This document shows, one piece after another, positions 12,020 to 23,700 of a stretch of 64,000 nucleotides of DNA. Each line of letters starts with the position of its first letter. The first letter of the stretch is position 1. The stretch is from Hetaerina americana (lineage: Eukaryota; Arthropoda; Insecta; Odonata; Calopterygidae). A program made the translations under genes and the position numbers. The stretch lies in contig JAKTNV010000001.1 of assembly GCA_022747635.1 (NCBI GenBank), forward strand, positions 23,242,490 to 23,306,489, in the 5' to 3' direction. The notes beneath the pieces are model-generated. The model was given only the letters and a program-made list of their open reading frames with translations. It was not told the origin of the DNA and did not search any database.

Positions 12020-14242
12020 TATACATGGAAAATGCCAGGTGACTCGGGAAGATATCAGCTAGATTATATCCTGGTTAGACACAGGTTTAGGAACAGTGTG
12101 ATAAATTCCCACAGCTTCCCGGGAGCGGATGCGGACTCAGACCACAATTTAGTTGTTATGAAATGTAGCGTACGTTTTAAAAAGATAAGGCAGGGGCGGC
12201 GAGTTAGAAAATGGAATGTAGAAGCATTAAATGGGTTGAAAAGAAAGGAATACAAACAGGCGGTAGAGAAAATCATGGAGGACGGTAAAGAGCTAAGTAC
12301 TATTGAAGAAAAATGGGAATGTATCAAAAAAGGGTTGTCTAAAGCGGCAAAAGACACTATTGGAACCGTTAACGCTAAAAGGACTCGTAAACCATGGATC
12401 ACGGATGAGATGATTACAAAAATGGATGAGCGGCGAAAATGGAAGAATATAAATACAGAATTAGGCAAAATGAAGTACAAAGAATTGAACAATAAATTGA
12501 GGCGGGTAACAAATAAAGCAAAGGAAGCATGGTGGAAGACGCAGTGCGAGAATATGGAAAGTCTGCAGAGGAAGGGGGAAATCGGTGCGCTTTACAGCGT
12601 AGTTAAATCTTTATCTGGAAGTAAGAAAGGGAGATCAACGATAGCAGTTAGAGATAAGGCCGGTAAGGTAATAGTTGACGCAGGAAAGATCCAAGAGAGA
12701 TGGAAGGAATATGTAGAAGACCTGTATAGTAAAGAGCTTAGACCAACAAAGTTAGACATTGAAAAGGAACATGACGTAGAGGAAGATAGCTTAGGTCCAG
12801 GCATACTAGACAATGAGATAGAAAGGGCATTAAGGGAGATGAAACTAAATAAGGCCGTGGGGGTAGATAACATTCCCGTGGAACTTTTGAAATGCTTGGG
12901 AAAATGTGGGAGGAAGAGGCTATATGGGCTGATCCGTAGTATTTATGAGGAGGGAATCTGGCCGGAAGACTTTGTGAGATCAGTTTTAGTTCCTATTCCG
13001 AAAAAGGTAAAGGCCACGTCATGTGAGGACTATAGGACAATTAGTTTGATATCCCACGCAGCTAAGGTTGTTCTCAGGATCATAAACAAAAGGATAGAGA
13101 GTAGGGCAAATGATTACTTAGGGGATGATCAGTTTGGGTTTAGGAAGGGGAGAGGTACGCGTGATGCCATTGCAGTAATGAGATTATTAATCGAGAGGAA
13201 TATAGAACACAACCAGGAGGTATTTGCCTGTTTCGTAGATTTCGAAAAAGCGTTTGATAGAGTAAATTGGGAAAAACTAATGAGTATATTGCAGAAAATA
13301 GGAATAGATTGGAGGGAAAGGAGGCTAATCCGCAACCTGTACATGTCTCAGACTGCTCAGGTGAGGGTGGGAAACGGGGAGTCAGGATGGGCAGTGTTAG
13401 GAAGGGGTGTAAGGCAGGGTTGCCCATTATCACCGTTGCTGTTCAACCTGTACGCAGAAGAAATGATCAAAGAGGCATGGGAAGAACTCGAGGTAGGAAT
13501 GAAAGTGGGCGGGGAATTCGTAAAATCAGTTAGGTTTGCTGATGACCAAGCTTTAGTTTGTCAGTCAGCCAAGGGGCTGCAAGCATTGCTTAGTGAATTG
13601 GAAATTCAGTGCGACAGGTATGGGATGAGAATCAATATTAATAAAACAAAGGTTATGCGATTTTCTAGAAAGAAAAAGGCCAAGCTTAACATTAAAATAG
13701 GAGGGCAAAAGCTAGAGCAGGTAGAACAGTTTACGTATCTCGGTAGTGTTTTGGACCAACACGGTCAAAGTAGTAGGGACGTAAGGAGAAGAATTGCGCT
13801 AGGCAAAGAGGCTTTCACAAGGAGGAGGGAGTTGATGACAGGGACTTTGAGTAAGGATGTTAAGAAAAGACTCGTAAAAACTTTGATATGGAGCGTAGCT
13901 ATGTACGGAGCGGAAACGTGGTCATTGAAGCAGGAGGATAGACGTAGATTGGAGGCTTTTGAAATGTGGGTGTGGAGAAGAATGGAGAAGGTGAAATGGA
14001 CAGAGAAGAAAACAAATGAGGAAGTACTTGGTATGGTGGGCGAAGAGAGGGGTTTGTTGGGAGCAATCCTATGGAGGCAGGAAAAGTGGATGAAGGGGGT
14101 GTTGACCGGCAGTGGGATGTTGAAGACTGTGATAGAGGGTAGAATGTTGGGCAAAAGAGGAAAGGGAAGGAACAGGATAGGGTTGTTGGACGGGATGAAG
14201 GGAGGAAGGAAGTACTCAGAGATGAAGAGGGACCTGATATAG
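12018..14242 (+). CDS. LINE-A endonuclease (C-terminal end) / reverse transcriptase, 5'-truncated
   Basis: The frame is open for about 740 codons from 12018 to the stop at 14240-14242, with an artificial start at 11933 inside the TA array. The first residues carry the end of an APE-type endonuclease (LDYILV, then SDHNLV containing the catalytic Ser-Asp-His). The reverse transcriptase follows with QFGFRKGRGTRD, FVDFEKAFDRV, VRQGCPLSPLLFNLYAE and the catalytic FADD. The thumb/C-terminal part has YLGSVLDQHG, YGAETWSL and WRRMEKVKWTEKKTNEEVL. These motifs resemble RTE-type non-LTR elements; the clade assignment is inference. The protein would nick target DNA and reverse-transcribe its own RNA in place. 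All visible RT catalytic residues are intact, but most of the endonuclease is lost, so the copy should be dead as a source. It may supply RT domains to SINEs only if expressed. Confidence 0.9.
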
Positions 14243-14346
14243 AGCAGGATGATTGATTTTGTGTTTTGTTAGGAGTAATAAAATATTTGTTTGGTAGTTA
14301 TGTCAGTCCAAAAACCTACCTTAACCGGTAGATTACTTAAAAAAAA
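12018..14346 (+). mobile_element. LINE-A, longest copy
   Basis: This is a 5'-truncated non-LTR retrotransposon comprising the coding frame plus about 100 nt of 3' untranslated sequence. It ends AACCTACCTTAACCGGTAG, ATTACTT and an A-run. The terminal block recurs at 14694, 20749, 29663 and, in reverse, 17745 and 41165, which defines the family's 3' end. Both flanks are TA microsatellite, so any duplication of TA target sequence cannot be recognised. Confidence 0.85.
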
Positions 14347-14366
14347 AATATATATATATATATATG
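14347..14366. repeat. (TA)n after LINE-A tail
   Basis: A short TA array joins the LINE-A A-run to repeat group D. Confidence 0.8.
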
Positions 14367-14525
14367 CTTTCGTAGACGTAACACGGAAGTGCCGAATAGT
14401 ACAATACACAGTAACACACAATATAGAAACACAAAAAAAGAAGAACACTCACACGTTCTCACACGTTATTTCTTGATATTTCGACGGAAACAATCCGTCT
14501 TCCTCTGAAGATATAGAAGTAAATC
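14367..14525 (-). repeat. Group D repeat with hammerhead-like core
   Basis: Shares ordered blocks with 17482-17630: GTAACACGGAAGTG, ACACTCACACG (partly), and CCGTCTTC..TCTGAAGA (plus strand). On the minus strand CAGAGGA (14501-14507), one A, a 6-bp stem (14494-14499 with 14483-14488) and GAAA (14479-14482) form a hammerhead-like core with one mismatch from CTGANGA. Just downstream, AUC followed by AAGA.AT can pair with ATATCTT upstream of the core as helix I (6 of 7). It lies between TA arrays. Confidence 0.55.
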
Positions 14526-14532
14526 ATATACG

Positions 14533-14640
14533 AGTATATATATAGTATATAGTATAGTATATAGTATAGTATATATATATATATAGTATATATAGTATAT
14601 AGTATAGTATATATATATATATATATATTTATTTATTTAT
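14533..14640. repeat. (TATAG)n/(TA)n microsatellite
   Basis: The array is built of GTATATAGTATA-type units merging into TA repeats and a short TTTA run. Confidence 0.9.
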
Positions 14641-14716
14641 TGGATTTTGTGTTTGGAGTCACAAAATGTTTTATTTAGTAGCTGTGTCCATCCAAAAACC
14701 TACCTTAACCGGTATA
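14641..14716 (+). repeat. LINE-A 3' end fragment
   Basis: The last ~76 nt of the LINE-A 3' untranslated region are present: TGGATTTTGTGTTTGGAG, then CCATCCAAAAACCTACC and TTAACCGGTA. There is no coding part, and LINE-B follows directly. Confidence 0.8.
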
Positions 14717-15000
14717 TTGCATGACGCTTATGGTTCCGAGACTTGGAACATTGGAAAAGTGGACCAACGAAGAATAGCAGCCTTTGAAATATGGTACTGG
14801 AGAAGAATGCCGAAGATTAAATGGACAGACAGAGTAACGATCGAGAAAGTACGTATATAGAAGAACAGAGAATTCTACGGCAAAGAAGAAATAAATGGGT
14901 TAGACACGCACTGGATTGATTAGGAATATAATAGAAAGGAAGATTCCACGAGGAAGGCCAAGAGGCATGGGCATAAGGCAAATTGAGAAGGAATTTAAAT
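14717..15000 (+). pseudogene. LINE-B reverse transcriptase C-terminal remnant
   Basis: The translation contains YGSETWNIGKVDQRR, AAFEIWYWRRM and KIKWTD, the conserved C-terminal region of APE-type LINE proteins. It differs clearly from LINE-A. The frame is continuous with the preceding LINE-A tail by chance (ORF 14666-14860) and then breaks by stops and frameshift. A related copy lies on the minus strand at about 57940-58420. It ends at a TA array. Confidence 0.7.
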
Positions 15001-15043
<43 letters not shown>

Positions 15044-15065
15044 CATACATACATACATATATTTA
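15001..15065. repeat. (TA)n/(CATA)n microsatellite
   Basis: A TA array followed by four to five ATAC units, directly before a SINE-B fragment. Confidence 0.9.
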
Positions 15066-15137
15066 TAGGAAGATCTGGTACCCGAAAAGTCACAATGCAT
15101 GGATGGAGCTGAGGATACCCATAGAGACTACCGCGAC

Positions 15138-15139
<2 letters not shown>
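15066..15139 (-). repeat. SINE-B fragment between TA arrays
   Basis: Contains AGATCTGGTACCCGAAAAGT and GGATGGAGCTG from the SINE-B body, then jumps to the head end ACTACCGCGACCC. The box-B region is therefore deleted. It has TA arrays on both sides, as at 4041-4310 and 35283-35553. Confidence 0.75.

Positions 15140-15214
<75 letters not shown>
15140..15214. repeat. (TA)n microsatellite
   Basis: About 37 TA units. Confidence 0.95.
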
Positions 15215-15222
<8 letters not shown>

Positions 15223-17197
15223 CAGACTCATACATATAAAAATTTCAGAAACTCTTGTTTTTGTCACAACTCCTTATCCGATTTTATACGTTAGGTCGTT
15301 TTAAGTAGTTTTGGAAAAGGTGTCGGGGAGCGCTAATATAGATTACACGACTATTACTGATAGCAGTCGTGTAATATATGTGTGTGTATATATCTACCTA
15401 TATAAAATTATAGTATTCTATAAAATAAAACGTCAGGTCGTTTTAAGTAGCATTGGAAAATGGGAAAGGGTGGGCTACCCACCGTCTTACGTGGTGGCTT
15501 CGGGAATTATGTTCACCTTGGACATGGGTTTTGTCATCTAACACCATTTAATGGATAGGCCTTGTATGGCTCGGAGACTCTTTTCCCTACCTCACCAAAA
15601 CGGCGATGGAGGAAATCAATTGACGATTATCTTCCATAATTTCTCTTCCATACCTGGGGATTATATTTCGTGACACTTCCTGCCATCCTTCACGTGACCA
15701 TACTAAAAGCGTCTGCTGTCTCCTCATCTCGGCTAACCTTCCTTCCATCACTTTCTCTCTTTCGTCCGACGATGTTCAATGTCCGCCGGTTCCTTATTTC
15801 AATACTAAGGAGTTTGGCTTGTGATTGCCAAAGTCTTTGCACACCACCCCATTTTGTTTATAAATGCCTAGCGACGAACCCATTGTTGCAAATATTTTTA
15901 AAGACATATGATAAGAACATAGAGTTTATTTGAAACACAATTGAGATGTTTTGAGTATTTTTGAATGTGCTTTCTAAAATTAATTATAAACCATTTTTAA
16001 AGGGCCAAATTTTGAAACTAATATGTGATTTTGGCTATTTTTTTCCCTGCAAGATTAATTAATACGATCGAAAAAAGGAAGGTTTAGGCTAAGTAAAATC
16101 TGGTGAAAAAAGGAAGTTATAGGTTACTACGGGGACACTACAACTTTTTTATAATTGAGCACATTATGCTATTTTTTCGTGAATGCGACTTGTGTATCTG
16201 GGACCACCATCAACCCATAATTCTTCTGGTGATAGGTTTTCATTCTCATAAGAGCATAGGTAAACTCTTTGATTTCAGACTTCAATTTTCGCGAAAGCTA
16301 AAGAGGGAAGATAATTTTTTTGTCATAATCATTTAACGGAGTGCTCGTCAGACTTATAGATTCGTAAAATGTTATCAAGTTGACATATAACAGAGAAACA
16401 TCTTCAATGTAACCTCCTTAGCACTTCATTCGATTCCCTACACGACCATTGTCCAATGCCATTTGATTCCCGTTAATATTTTACTCTTTCTCTCGCCGGC
16501 CTATTCCAAATTACCCGTGCCAAAGAGGTCCCTGGTTTGAATAGGACTTGGGAGTCGTAATTTGGTGTTCTTTATTGTTGCGTTTAAGTGTGCTAGTGAC
16601 GCGGAGTGACCTCGGGACGTCGGCGAACACGATAACCCGAGCGTTAAAAGTCACTGAAGGCATGGGATGGAATTAATCGCGGAAACTTGCGAAAACATGT
16701 ACTGAGAAAGTATTTTGACTAGTCAGTTTATTTCTCATTTTTTTTGTTTTTTATTTAAATTTCAAGTTGGTGACCAAGACACGAATTTACTTGACTCTGG
16801 GGTTAGTCGGAGGGTCGCGCGCGATTAGTTCTCATGGCTAAATTCTTTTTTGTCACTCTTCCTCGCCTCTTCTCGTTCCGAATTCGCGAAGCGTCCCCGG
16901 AATTTTATTTCTCGTCGGCAATTTCAAGGTGGTTCTTACCTGAGGGTTACTTTTATTCAAGATATTATGAAAATATGGGTGTAGAATTATTAATATATGT
17001 TGTATATATTGGCATGATTAAAAAATGGGTTTCCCGAGTGACGTTTTGCCGAATTCTTAATTTGATTTTTTTTGCGCTTCTTAAGTGGCCTCTCACGGAC
17101 ATTATTTCTACCGTCACTCACAAAACATTTATTTGGGTGGGTAAATATATATTTCAGTTAGTAAGGATAACTGGCTATTATTAGTCATAAATTACTA

Positions 17198-17200
<3 letters not shown>
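15215..17200. other. Stretch without recognisable gene
   Basis: A short local duplication carries GTCGTTTTAAGTAG at 15295-15308 and again at 15436-15449. An open frame of 116 codons at 16834-17184 is Phe/Ile/Tyr-rich and shows no domain. No repeat family member was recognised. Confidence 0.45.
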
Positions 17201-17244
<44 letters not shown>

Positions 17245-17276
17245 AAAACCAAACCTGACCATATATATATATATAT
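17201..17276. repeat. Two (TA)n arrays around a short spacer
   Basis: TA arrays at 17201-17242 and 17262-17276 flank a 19-nt spacer. Confidence 0.9.
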
Positions 17277-17481
17277 CTTCGATATGGAACGCTCTTCGGC
17301 GATGCAGAAATATATAAAAACACATGTGTGGATTTTTAAACCATAGAAACGGTCGTCGTCATCAGAATCTGATGACGACGACAGTGCCGTCGAAACTTGA
17401 AAACAACATATGCGAGTGTCATTTCTTTGTGTTTCAAAAGTTAAAAAATCTACATCCGTGTTTATGAACATATATGTATAT
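17268..17481 (+). repeat. Group E repeat with CTGATGA...GAAA motif
   Basis: Homologous to the minus strand of 59845-60000. Shared blocks include TGGAACG.TC.TCGG, AAATATATAAAA.CACA, CATCAGAAT, GTC.TTTCTTTGTGTTTC and CTGTGTTTATG-like sequence. Only this copy carries an additional palindrome (17352-17366 with 17368-17382, 15 bp each). That palindrome includes CTGATGA at 17369-17375, followed by GACG/CGTC (17377-17380/17388-17391) and GAAA at 17392-17395. The nucleotide before the helix-I side and the G at the expected cleavage site argue against activity. Confidence 0.55.
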
Positions 17482-17619
17482 TATTTCGTCGAAGTAACAC
17501 GGAAGTGTTGAATAACAAACTTGGACAGTAACGAACAATATATGAACACATAAAAAGAACAATCACACGTTATTACTTAATAATTTCTCCGTCTTCATCT
17601 GAAGAAATAGAAGTACTCA

Positions 17620-17630
<11 letters not shown>
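17482..17630 (-). repeat. Group D repeat, core deleted
   Basis: Aligns with 14367-14525 (GTAACACGGAAGTG, AACAATAT.GAACACA, TCACACGTTATTACTT, TCTGAAGA.ATAGAAGTA). On the minus strand it reads CAGATGA, A, GACGGA and then GAAAT, lacking the second stem strand by an 11-nt deletion relative to the 14.4-kb copy. A TA array follows. Confidence 0.6.
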
Positions 17631-17654
<24 letters not shown>

Positions 17655-17665
17655 TTTTATATATG
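17629..17665. repeat. (TA)n microsatellite
   Basis: A short TA array at the edge of the group D repeat. Confidence 0.85.
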
Positions 17666-17744
17666 CTATCTGGCGACATACGTGCTACACAAGCAATCTG
17701 TTCCTTGGAACTGAAGATGAGAAATTTGCAGTTCTTATAATATC

Positions 17745-18215
17745 GTATGGTAGTCTACCTTTTAAGATAGGTTTTTAATGGATACCCCCTACACTTCTTA
17801 GCCTCGCCGAAGACACATCCCACTATCCAATACTACCGCCGCTCTTCAATTCCGCACATTTCCTCCCTGCCTTCATTTCGGCCAACATCCCTATCCTATT
17901 CCTATCCCTTCCTCCTTTGCCTAACATTCTCATCTCTATAATACAGTATCCTTCACCATCCCTTTGCAAATAAAAATGCTCTGCATCCGTCTTTTTTGCC
18001 TCAATCATATTTTTTCCAACAATTCCCTCTTCTCTTTTACCATGCCTAGCATACCTCTTTTGTTTTATTCCCTTTCTGCCCATTTTACCTTTTCCATCCT
18101 ACGCCACACCCATATAAGCTAAAGCCTCCAATGTACGTCTTTGTGTATAATCTTGATTCAACGACTAAAGTTTCCGCGAAGTACAAAACCACGCTCCGTA
18201 TCAAAGTCCAAATCA
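17745..18215 (-). pseudogene. LINE-A 3' remnant
   Basis: On the plus strand it begins GGTAGTCTACC...GGTTTTTAATGGA, the reverse complement of the LINE-A end. Sequence corresponding to the C-terminal 120-130 codons follows, for example the region facing the LINE-A GKRGKGRNRIG segment, with many substitutions. The minus-strand frame at 17823-18083 retains GKGGRDRNRIGML in place. Confidence 0.75.
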
Positions 18216-20080
18216 CAATATAACTAGGCAATATTTACTTAAAATTATATGATATTATATATATTTTAAATAAAATTTAATGTTACAGTTAATATTTATA
18301 ATTGTTTATTACCTATTTATTTTAAAAGAACGATATATAACAATACGATTGGAGCCGAAGTAATGTTACGTCATTCGCGTAGCATATCATGTCGATCATA
18401 CTATATTCATATGCAATGTGATTTTTCATAATGACAGTGGGATATCACTTCTGCATACTAAGACTTGTTGAACAATTCAAACGTTATTCAAGTATTTTTA
18501 CGGAAGTGAAAGAAAATAGTTGGCGAATCGACGTGTTCAGACCTAAGAAACTTAAATGCCAAACAACTGAGTACGGCGATGATTTGAAGTTGTCATTGTG
18601 GTTACAATCGTGATAGGAGAGTTAGAATGTTAGGTAGAGAAAGAGAGTAGCCCTTTTTAGAAGCCGTTAAGGGTGGGATTGAAGATACGAAGAAGGAAAT
18701 GATGTAGGTCAAAGAAGAGGAAGTTCATTCGATAAATGGAACATAATATTCGTCGAAAACATACCTCTAATTGGGAGATTACCTTGAATGAATGAATGTG
18801 GGCAGTTCTGTGAAATGCGATCCTCTCCTCCTACTTGTAAAATCACGTATACAAGTGGGTGACTAACAAACCTCACGTTGTCAATCCGATGGTTGAGAGA
18901 GGTGAGGAAAAGGGGGGTTTTAATTTTATGATGGCGGGTTTTCTCGTCGATTAAATAATATTTTACATCTCCTCTCGTAAAATTTCATTGTTGCATTGAG
19001 AGTAGTGAGCTTGTTTGCGCAACAATAAATATCAATTTGCAAATGGCTGCGAATTATCCTCCCGGAGGGAAACTTGACTTTTGATTTGATTATTCTTGGA
19101 CGCTCTGTTCTAACATTTAGACGCTAATGTTTCGCATTCGGAGATCCAACGCGAGATAAGGAGGATAATACATCGAACCACTCAAAGACTTGAACGGCGA
19201 AGATCGATGTCTTTAAAGACGTTCGCAAGAAAAGCAGGACGGTCGAATGTTACGAATTGCCAACCGATTGGTTAGATGTCGCAACCATCTTTCGGCGTTT
19301 AGCGGGCGGTGGAAACCTAAGCTAAACACAGTGTTTATCACGTAACAAAGAGGTAGTTTTGTCTTATCAAATGCTCTTTTTTCCCTTTAAGGACTATTCC
19401 GTATAGAATATAACAGAAATAGGATAAAATCACACCATTTTCTTCCAGATTTTTCTCGCAATTTTGTTTTTGTAGTAATAACTCGATTGACCAATAGCAA
19501 TTATGTGAACAATAATGTCAATAGATGCTTTCGCGGAACACGTTTGCCTTTTGTGGGCAAGAAAGCTTTTTCTCAAAACGATACTTCTTTTTCTTTCGCA
19601 TTTCTGTGTGACGTCTTCTGGACCATCATCATCATCATCGTATCTACCTATGCATACTTAAAAAGGAATTTTTACTTTCTCCGTTTGGGGAGAGGGACTG
19701 TGTGAATGGAGAAAGTATTGTTTTTTTTTGGCGAGTAAATTAAGGCGGAAATTCTTACAAATTCACGTTTGGAACCTCGACGAATACGTTTAAGTTTTTT
19801 TTTGGAATATTTCCGCATATTTGAGAGGGTGGAGTTATAAAAGTCGAGAGAGAGAGATATATAAAAGGGTTTCATTGTTTGAGGAAGTCGAGAAGAAAGT
19901 ATACACTCAATATTTTTTGGGATATCTTTCTGCGGCTTCTTTGAGAGAATTTTTGCGGAGAAATGTATTTTTATGTGTTATCTAGATTTTGTTAATATAA
20001 AAATTTAAGAATGTGAAAGGATTATGCTACGTTCGTTGGAGATATCGCGTAGAAAAATGATTAAATGTTAAATTGAATTC
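18216..20080. other. Stretch without recognisable gene
   Basis: AT-rich and non-repetitive, with an ATC run at 19625-19640. No domain-bearing frame was found. Confidence 0.45.
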
Positions 20081-20797
20081 AATAGCCCACCCGAAAACAA
20101 AGGTAACGCGATTTTCTAGAAAGAAAAAGGCTAAGCTAAACAATAAAATAGGAGGGCAAAAACGGGTAGAACAGTTTACGTATCTCGGAAGTGTTTTGAA
20201 CCAACACGGTCAAAGTAGTAAGGACGTAAGGAGAAGAATTGCGCTAGGCAAAGAGGCTTTCACAAGGGAGGGAGTTGATGACGGGGACGTTGAGTAAGGA
20301 TGTTAAGAAAAGACTCGTAAAAACTTTGATATGGAGCGTAGCTATGTACGGCGCGGAAACGTGGTCTTCGAAGCAGGAGGATAGACGTAGATTGGAGGCT
20401 TTTGAAATGTGGGTGTGGAGAAGAATGGAGAAGGTGAAATGGACAGAGAAGAAAACAAACGAGGAAGTACTTGGTATGGTGGGCGAAGAGAGGGGTTTGT
20501 TGGGAGCAATCCTATGGAGGCAGGAAAAGTGGATGAACGGGGTATTGACCGGCAGCGGGATGTTGAAGACTGTAATTGAGGGGAGAATGTTAGGCAAACG
20601 AGGAAAGGGAAGGAACAGGATAGGGATGTTGGACGGGATGAAGGGAGGAAGAAGGTACTCACAGCTGAAGAGGGACCTGATGTAAAGTAGGATTTTGTGT
20701 TTTGCTAGGGGTCACAAATTATTTAATTAGTAATTATGTCCATCCAGAAACCTACCTTAACCGGTAGATTAACTAATAATAATAATAGCCCACCCGA
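20081..20797 (+). mobile_element. LINE-A short insertion with 14-bp target-site duplication
   Basis: AATAGCCCACCCGA occurs at 20081-20094 and 20784-20797, bounding a 689-bp 5'-truncated LINE-A (20095-20783). The insert ends TTAACCGGTAGATTAACTAATAATAATAAT. The (TAA)n tail rather than poly(A) fits RTE-like elements. Sequence is close to the 12018-14346 copy, suggesting recent insertion. Confidence 0.9.
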
Positions 20798-23700
20798 TTC
20801 GAGTTGATTTTGAGTATTTTTATGATTTACCAAAACAGGTGAACACATGGTTCCATGTCAATTGATCAGTACGTCGCAGTATGAGCAATTTATGACCTTC
20901 AACCTCTTTAATTTACTCCAAATCGATGAATTTGGAACAATGGTGGACATTATTTCCTCTTTATCAGATCTACTGGTGTTAATTAGAAATTGAGAAATTG
21001 CATTCGCCTTGAAACAATGCAAATTATCTTTTTTTTAAAAAGATATTCACAATGTTTTATCGCAATTTCATGACAATATCCTACACTAATCAAGTATTAA
21101 TTGCTTTAGAATTAAAATTGTTTCAATTATAAGGTAAAGTGTATGGTTGTTTATTGGCAGTAGTTCCTTCAATTAGTGATTCTCTTGACTTAGTTCATAA
21201 TAAATGTAATCAAAGGTAAAAATAATCATATTATTTTTGAAAGTCCACCTAAATGTTTACTATCAAGAAAATTTCTGTTTTTTTGCTAATTTCAACCAAA
21301 AGATATGCAATTGGAACTTAAAAAAATGATATTTAAAAAAAATTCTTTATTCTCTTTTCGTTAAGCCAAAATAATCTTAACTCGATAGTCTTGAGTTAAT
21401 ATCGAATGTTGTAGTAGTAGTATTTAGGGGAGGCGACTGACAGTTGAGGTCATTTGCGCCATAGAGGATGGACAGGAAAGGAGGAAGGGTGGATAGAAAC
21501 CCGGCTTCGGCATTAGCATACTCTTTACGAAAGGCGCCAAGGGGTCCGCAGCTTAACGTCCGATCCGACGGACGGCGTACTCACTCAAAGTGCCCTCCAC
21601 AAAGCACCTCAAGTAGGGATAGAGACACCACTGAAAAATATTCAACACCGCCGGGATTTGAACCCAGACCCTCTGGCTGGGAAGCCAGTGCGTTAGCCAC
21701 CGCACCACCTCGATCCCCTATCGAATGTTTTATTTTGCTAAAACCGTTATGTATTTTATGTAATGAATTTCGACTAAGAGTGCAACATTAGTTTTTGGCG
21801 CTTTGATGTTTGAGTAGATTACGTTTATAGGAAATATTTGGTTTTCGCATTCACCCGCCCAAGTAGGAAAAAGAAGATTATCAATTCTCCCGTTTAAACA
21901 TTATCCTTCCTCGATGAAAGATTTGTCTGAAATTCCTTTTAAATTTCGAGTCTTTATTTCAAAATAAGAGTCGTTTTTACTGATGCTTGCTTCACTAATG
22001 TGACACTAATAAGTGGAATCTGTGTAATACTCCGTCCTCATTATTCCATAAGTTATAGGTTTGAATCCTTCATATTTGAAGTCGGGAATTTAGTTTCCCT
22101 CTCTCTTTTCCATCTTAAAAAATACATTGTAAAATATTGACGAATACTGGGTCCAAGCGGTCTTAATTATGAACGTTATAGAATTTCAATTAGTATAACC
22201 AACCAAGAAAAGTTACATACTCTCAGACATTCATATCCGAAAGTTTTATGAATTCATCTTCAACTCTTCTTGAGATTGAAAACTATAGGTTTGACTCTTA
22301 CTAACGTGACTGGTATAAGGTATATTTCTCATGAATTAACAATTCCTTCTCCTCACCCCACCATACCTCGAACTTCTTCCTTTGTTTTTCATTCTGTCCA
22401 CTTAACCATTTCCATCCTTCTTCACACAGCCACATAATCTCAAATGCCTCAAAATTTGCACCAATCACCTTGCCTCGACGACCGTTTTTCCATGCCGTAT
22501 AAAGCCGCAAGCACCGTAACCCAATGTCTACCAATTTTCTATCCTTACTTAACGTCCCTGTTATCTATTCTCTCCTCCTTTTGTAAGTCCATTTGCCTAA
22601 CGCAATTCTACTTCTCATGTCCCATCTACTTTAATTATTTTTATTCAAAAACACTGCCGATATAGAGAAACTTATTACACCTGCTTTAGTTTTTAACCCT
22701 CCTATTTAAAAATTTAATTTAGCTCTTCTCTCTTTCTCTAAAACCTTCTCATGGTATCTATTTTGTTTACTTTTACATTCCCATACCATACGTTTCACAG
22801 TAATTTTCATTCCAAAATGAAACTTAGCGGGAAAAATTGATCCAAATTACGGTTGCAATTAAATTTGCAGACGACACTCGGGAAAAACAGTGCAAAATCA
22901 GACGTTAGTTTCAATAAATCCACTCAACAAAGATGAAAAATAATCGAATTGATCACATTGAGAGACATTTTAGGCGGGATGTGTGGGTAGGGGAGAGGGA
23001 AGTGGAAGAGAATATAGGGGTGATTTGGTGAGAATTTAAGGGGATAATATTTTCGCAACTCCCATGGGGGCAGTCGCTCTGCGGTAGGTTAGTGTTTTTC
23101 CTACGGTTTGCGCGTGAGCATTCCCGTTGTTATGGAAATGGGATGGCCGAAAACACCCGAATGACGCCGAGCGTGCCCGAAATTTAGGGCACCACCACCA
23201 ACAAACAACAACTCCGGACCCCCTCCCCCCCCCAGACGCACCTCTCTCTCTCTCCTCTCCCCTCCTCTCACCTCCACCTACTTTCTCTTCCGGACCTCAG
23301 CCTCCAATATGATAACCGGCTCCGTAAGTCGGGCGTGGAATTTCGTATGAGATTCGATTTGAGTCGAGTCGGTTATAGTGAGCGTCGTTTTGCACAGAGG
23401 TATTAAAAAAAATTTTTTTTTGATAGTTTCACTGCTGACCACGTACCTTTCATTTATCTCTGGTTCAAACACAAAAGAAGTGGAGGGAGGCGGAGGAGGA
23501 CCTCGTGGGACTGTCGGTGTCGGGGTAACAACAAGAGAACCGCGGCGGTGCAATTACTCCGGTGCCACCTACCTGAATTCTCCACGTTCTGTCCCATTGG
23601 ATTAGAGAGAGAGAGAAAAAAACATCGTTCTGGGAGTACACACGACGCTTTTTCTCCACACACCGAGAAAGATTCCGGATTGGGGGGGGGGTAGACGTAG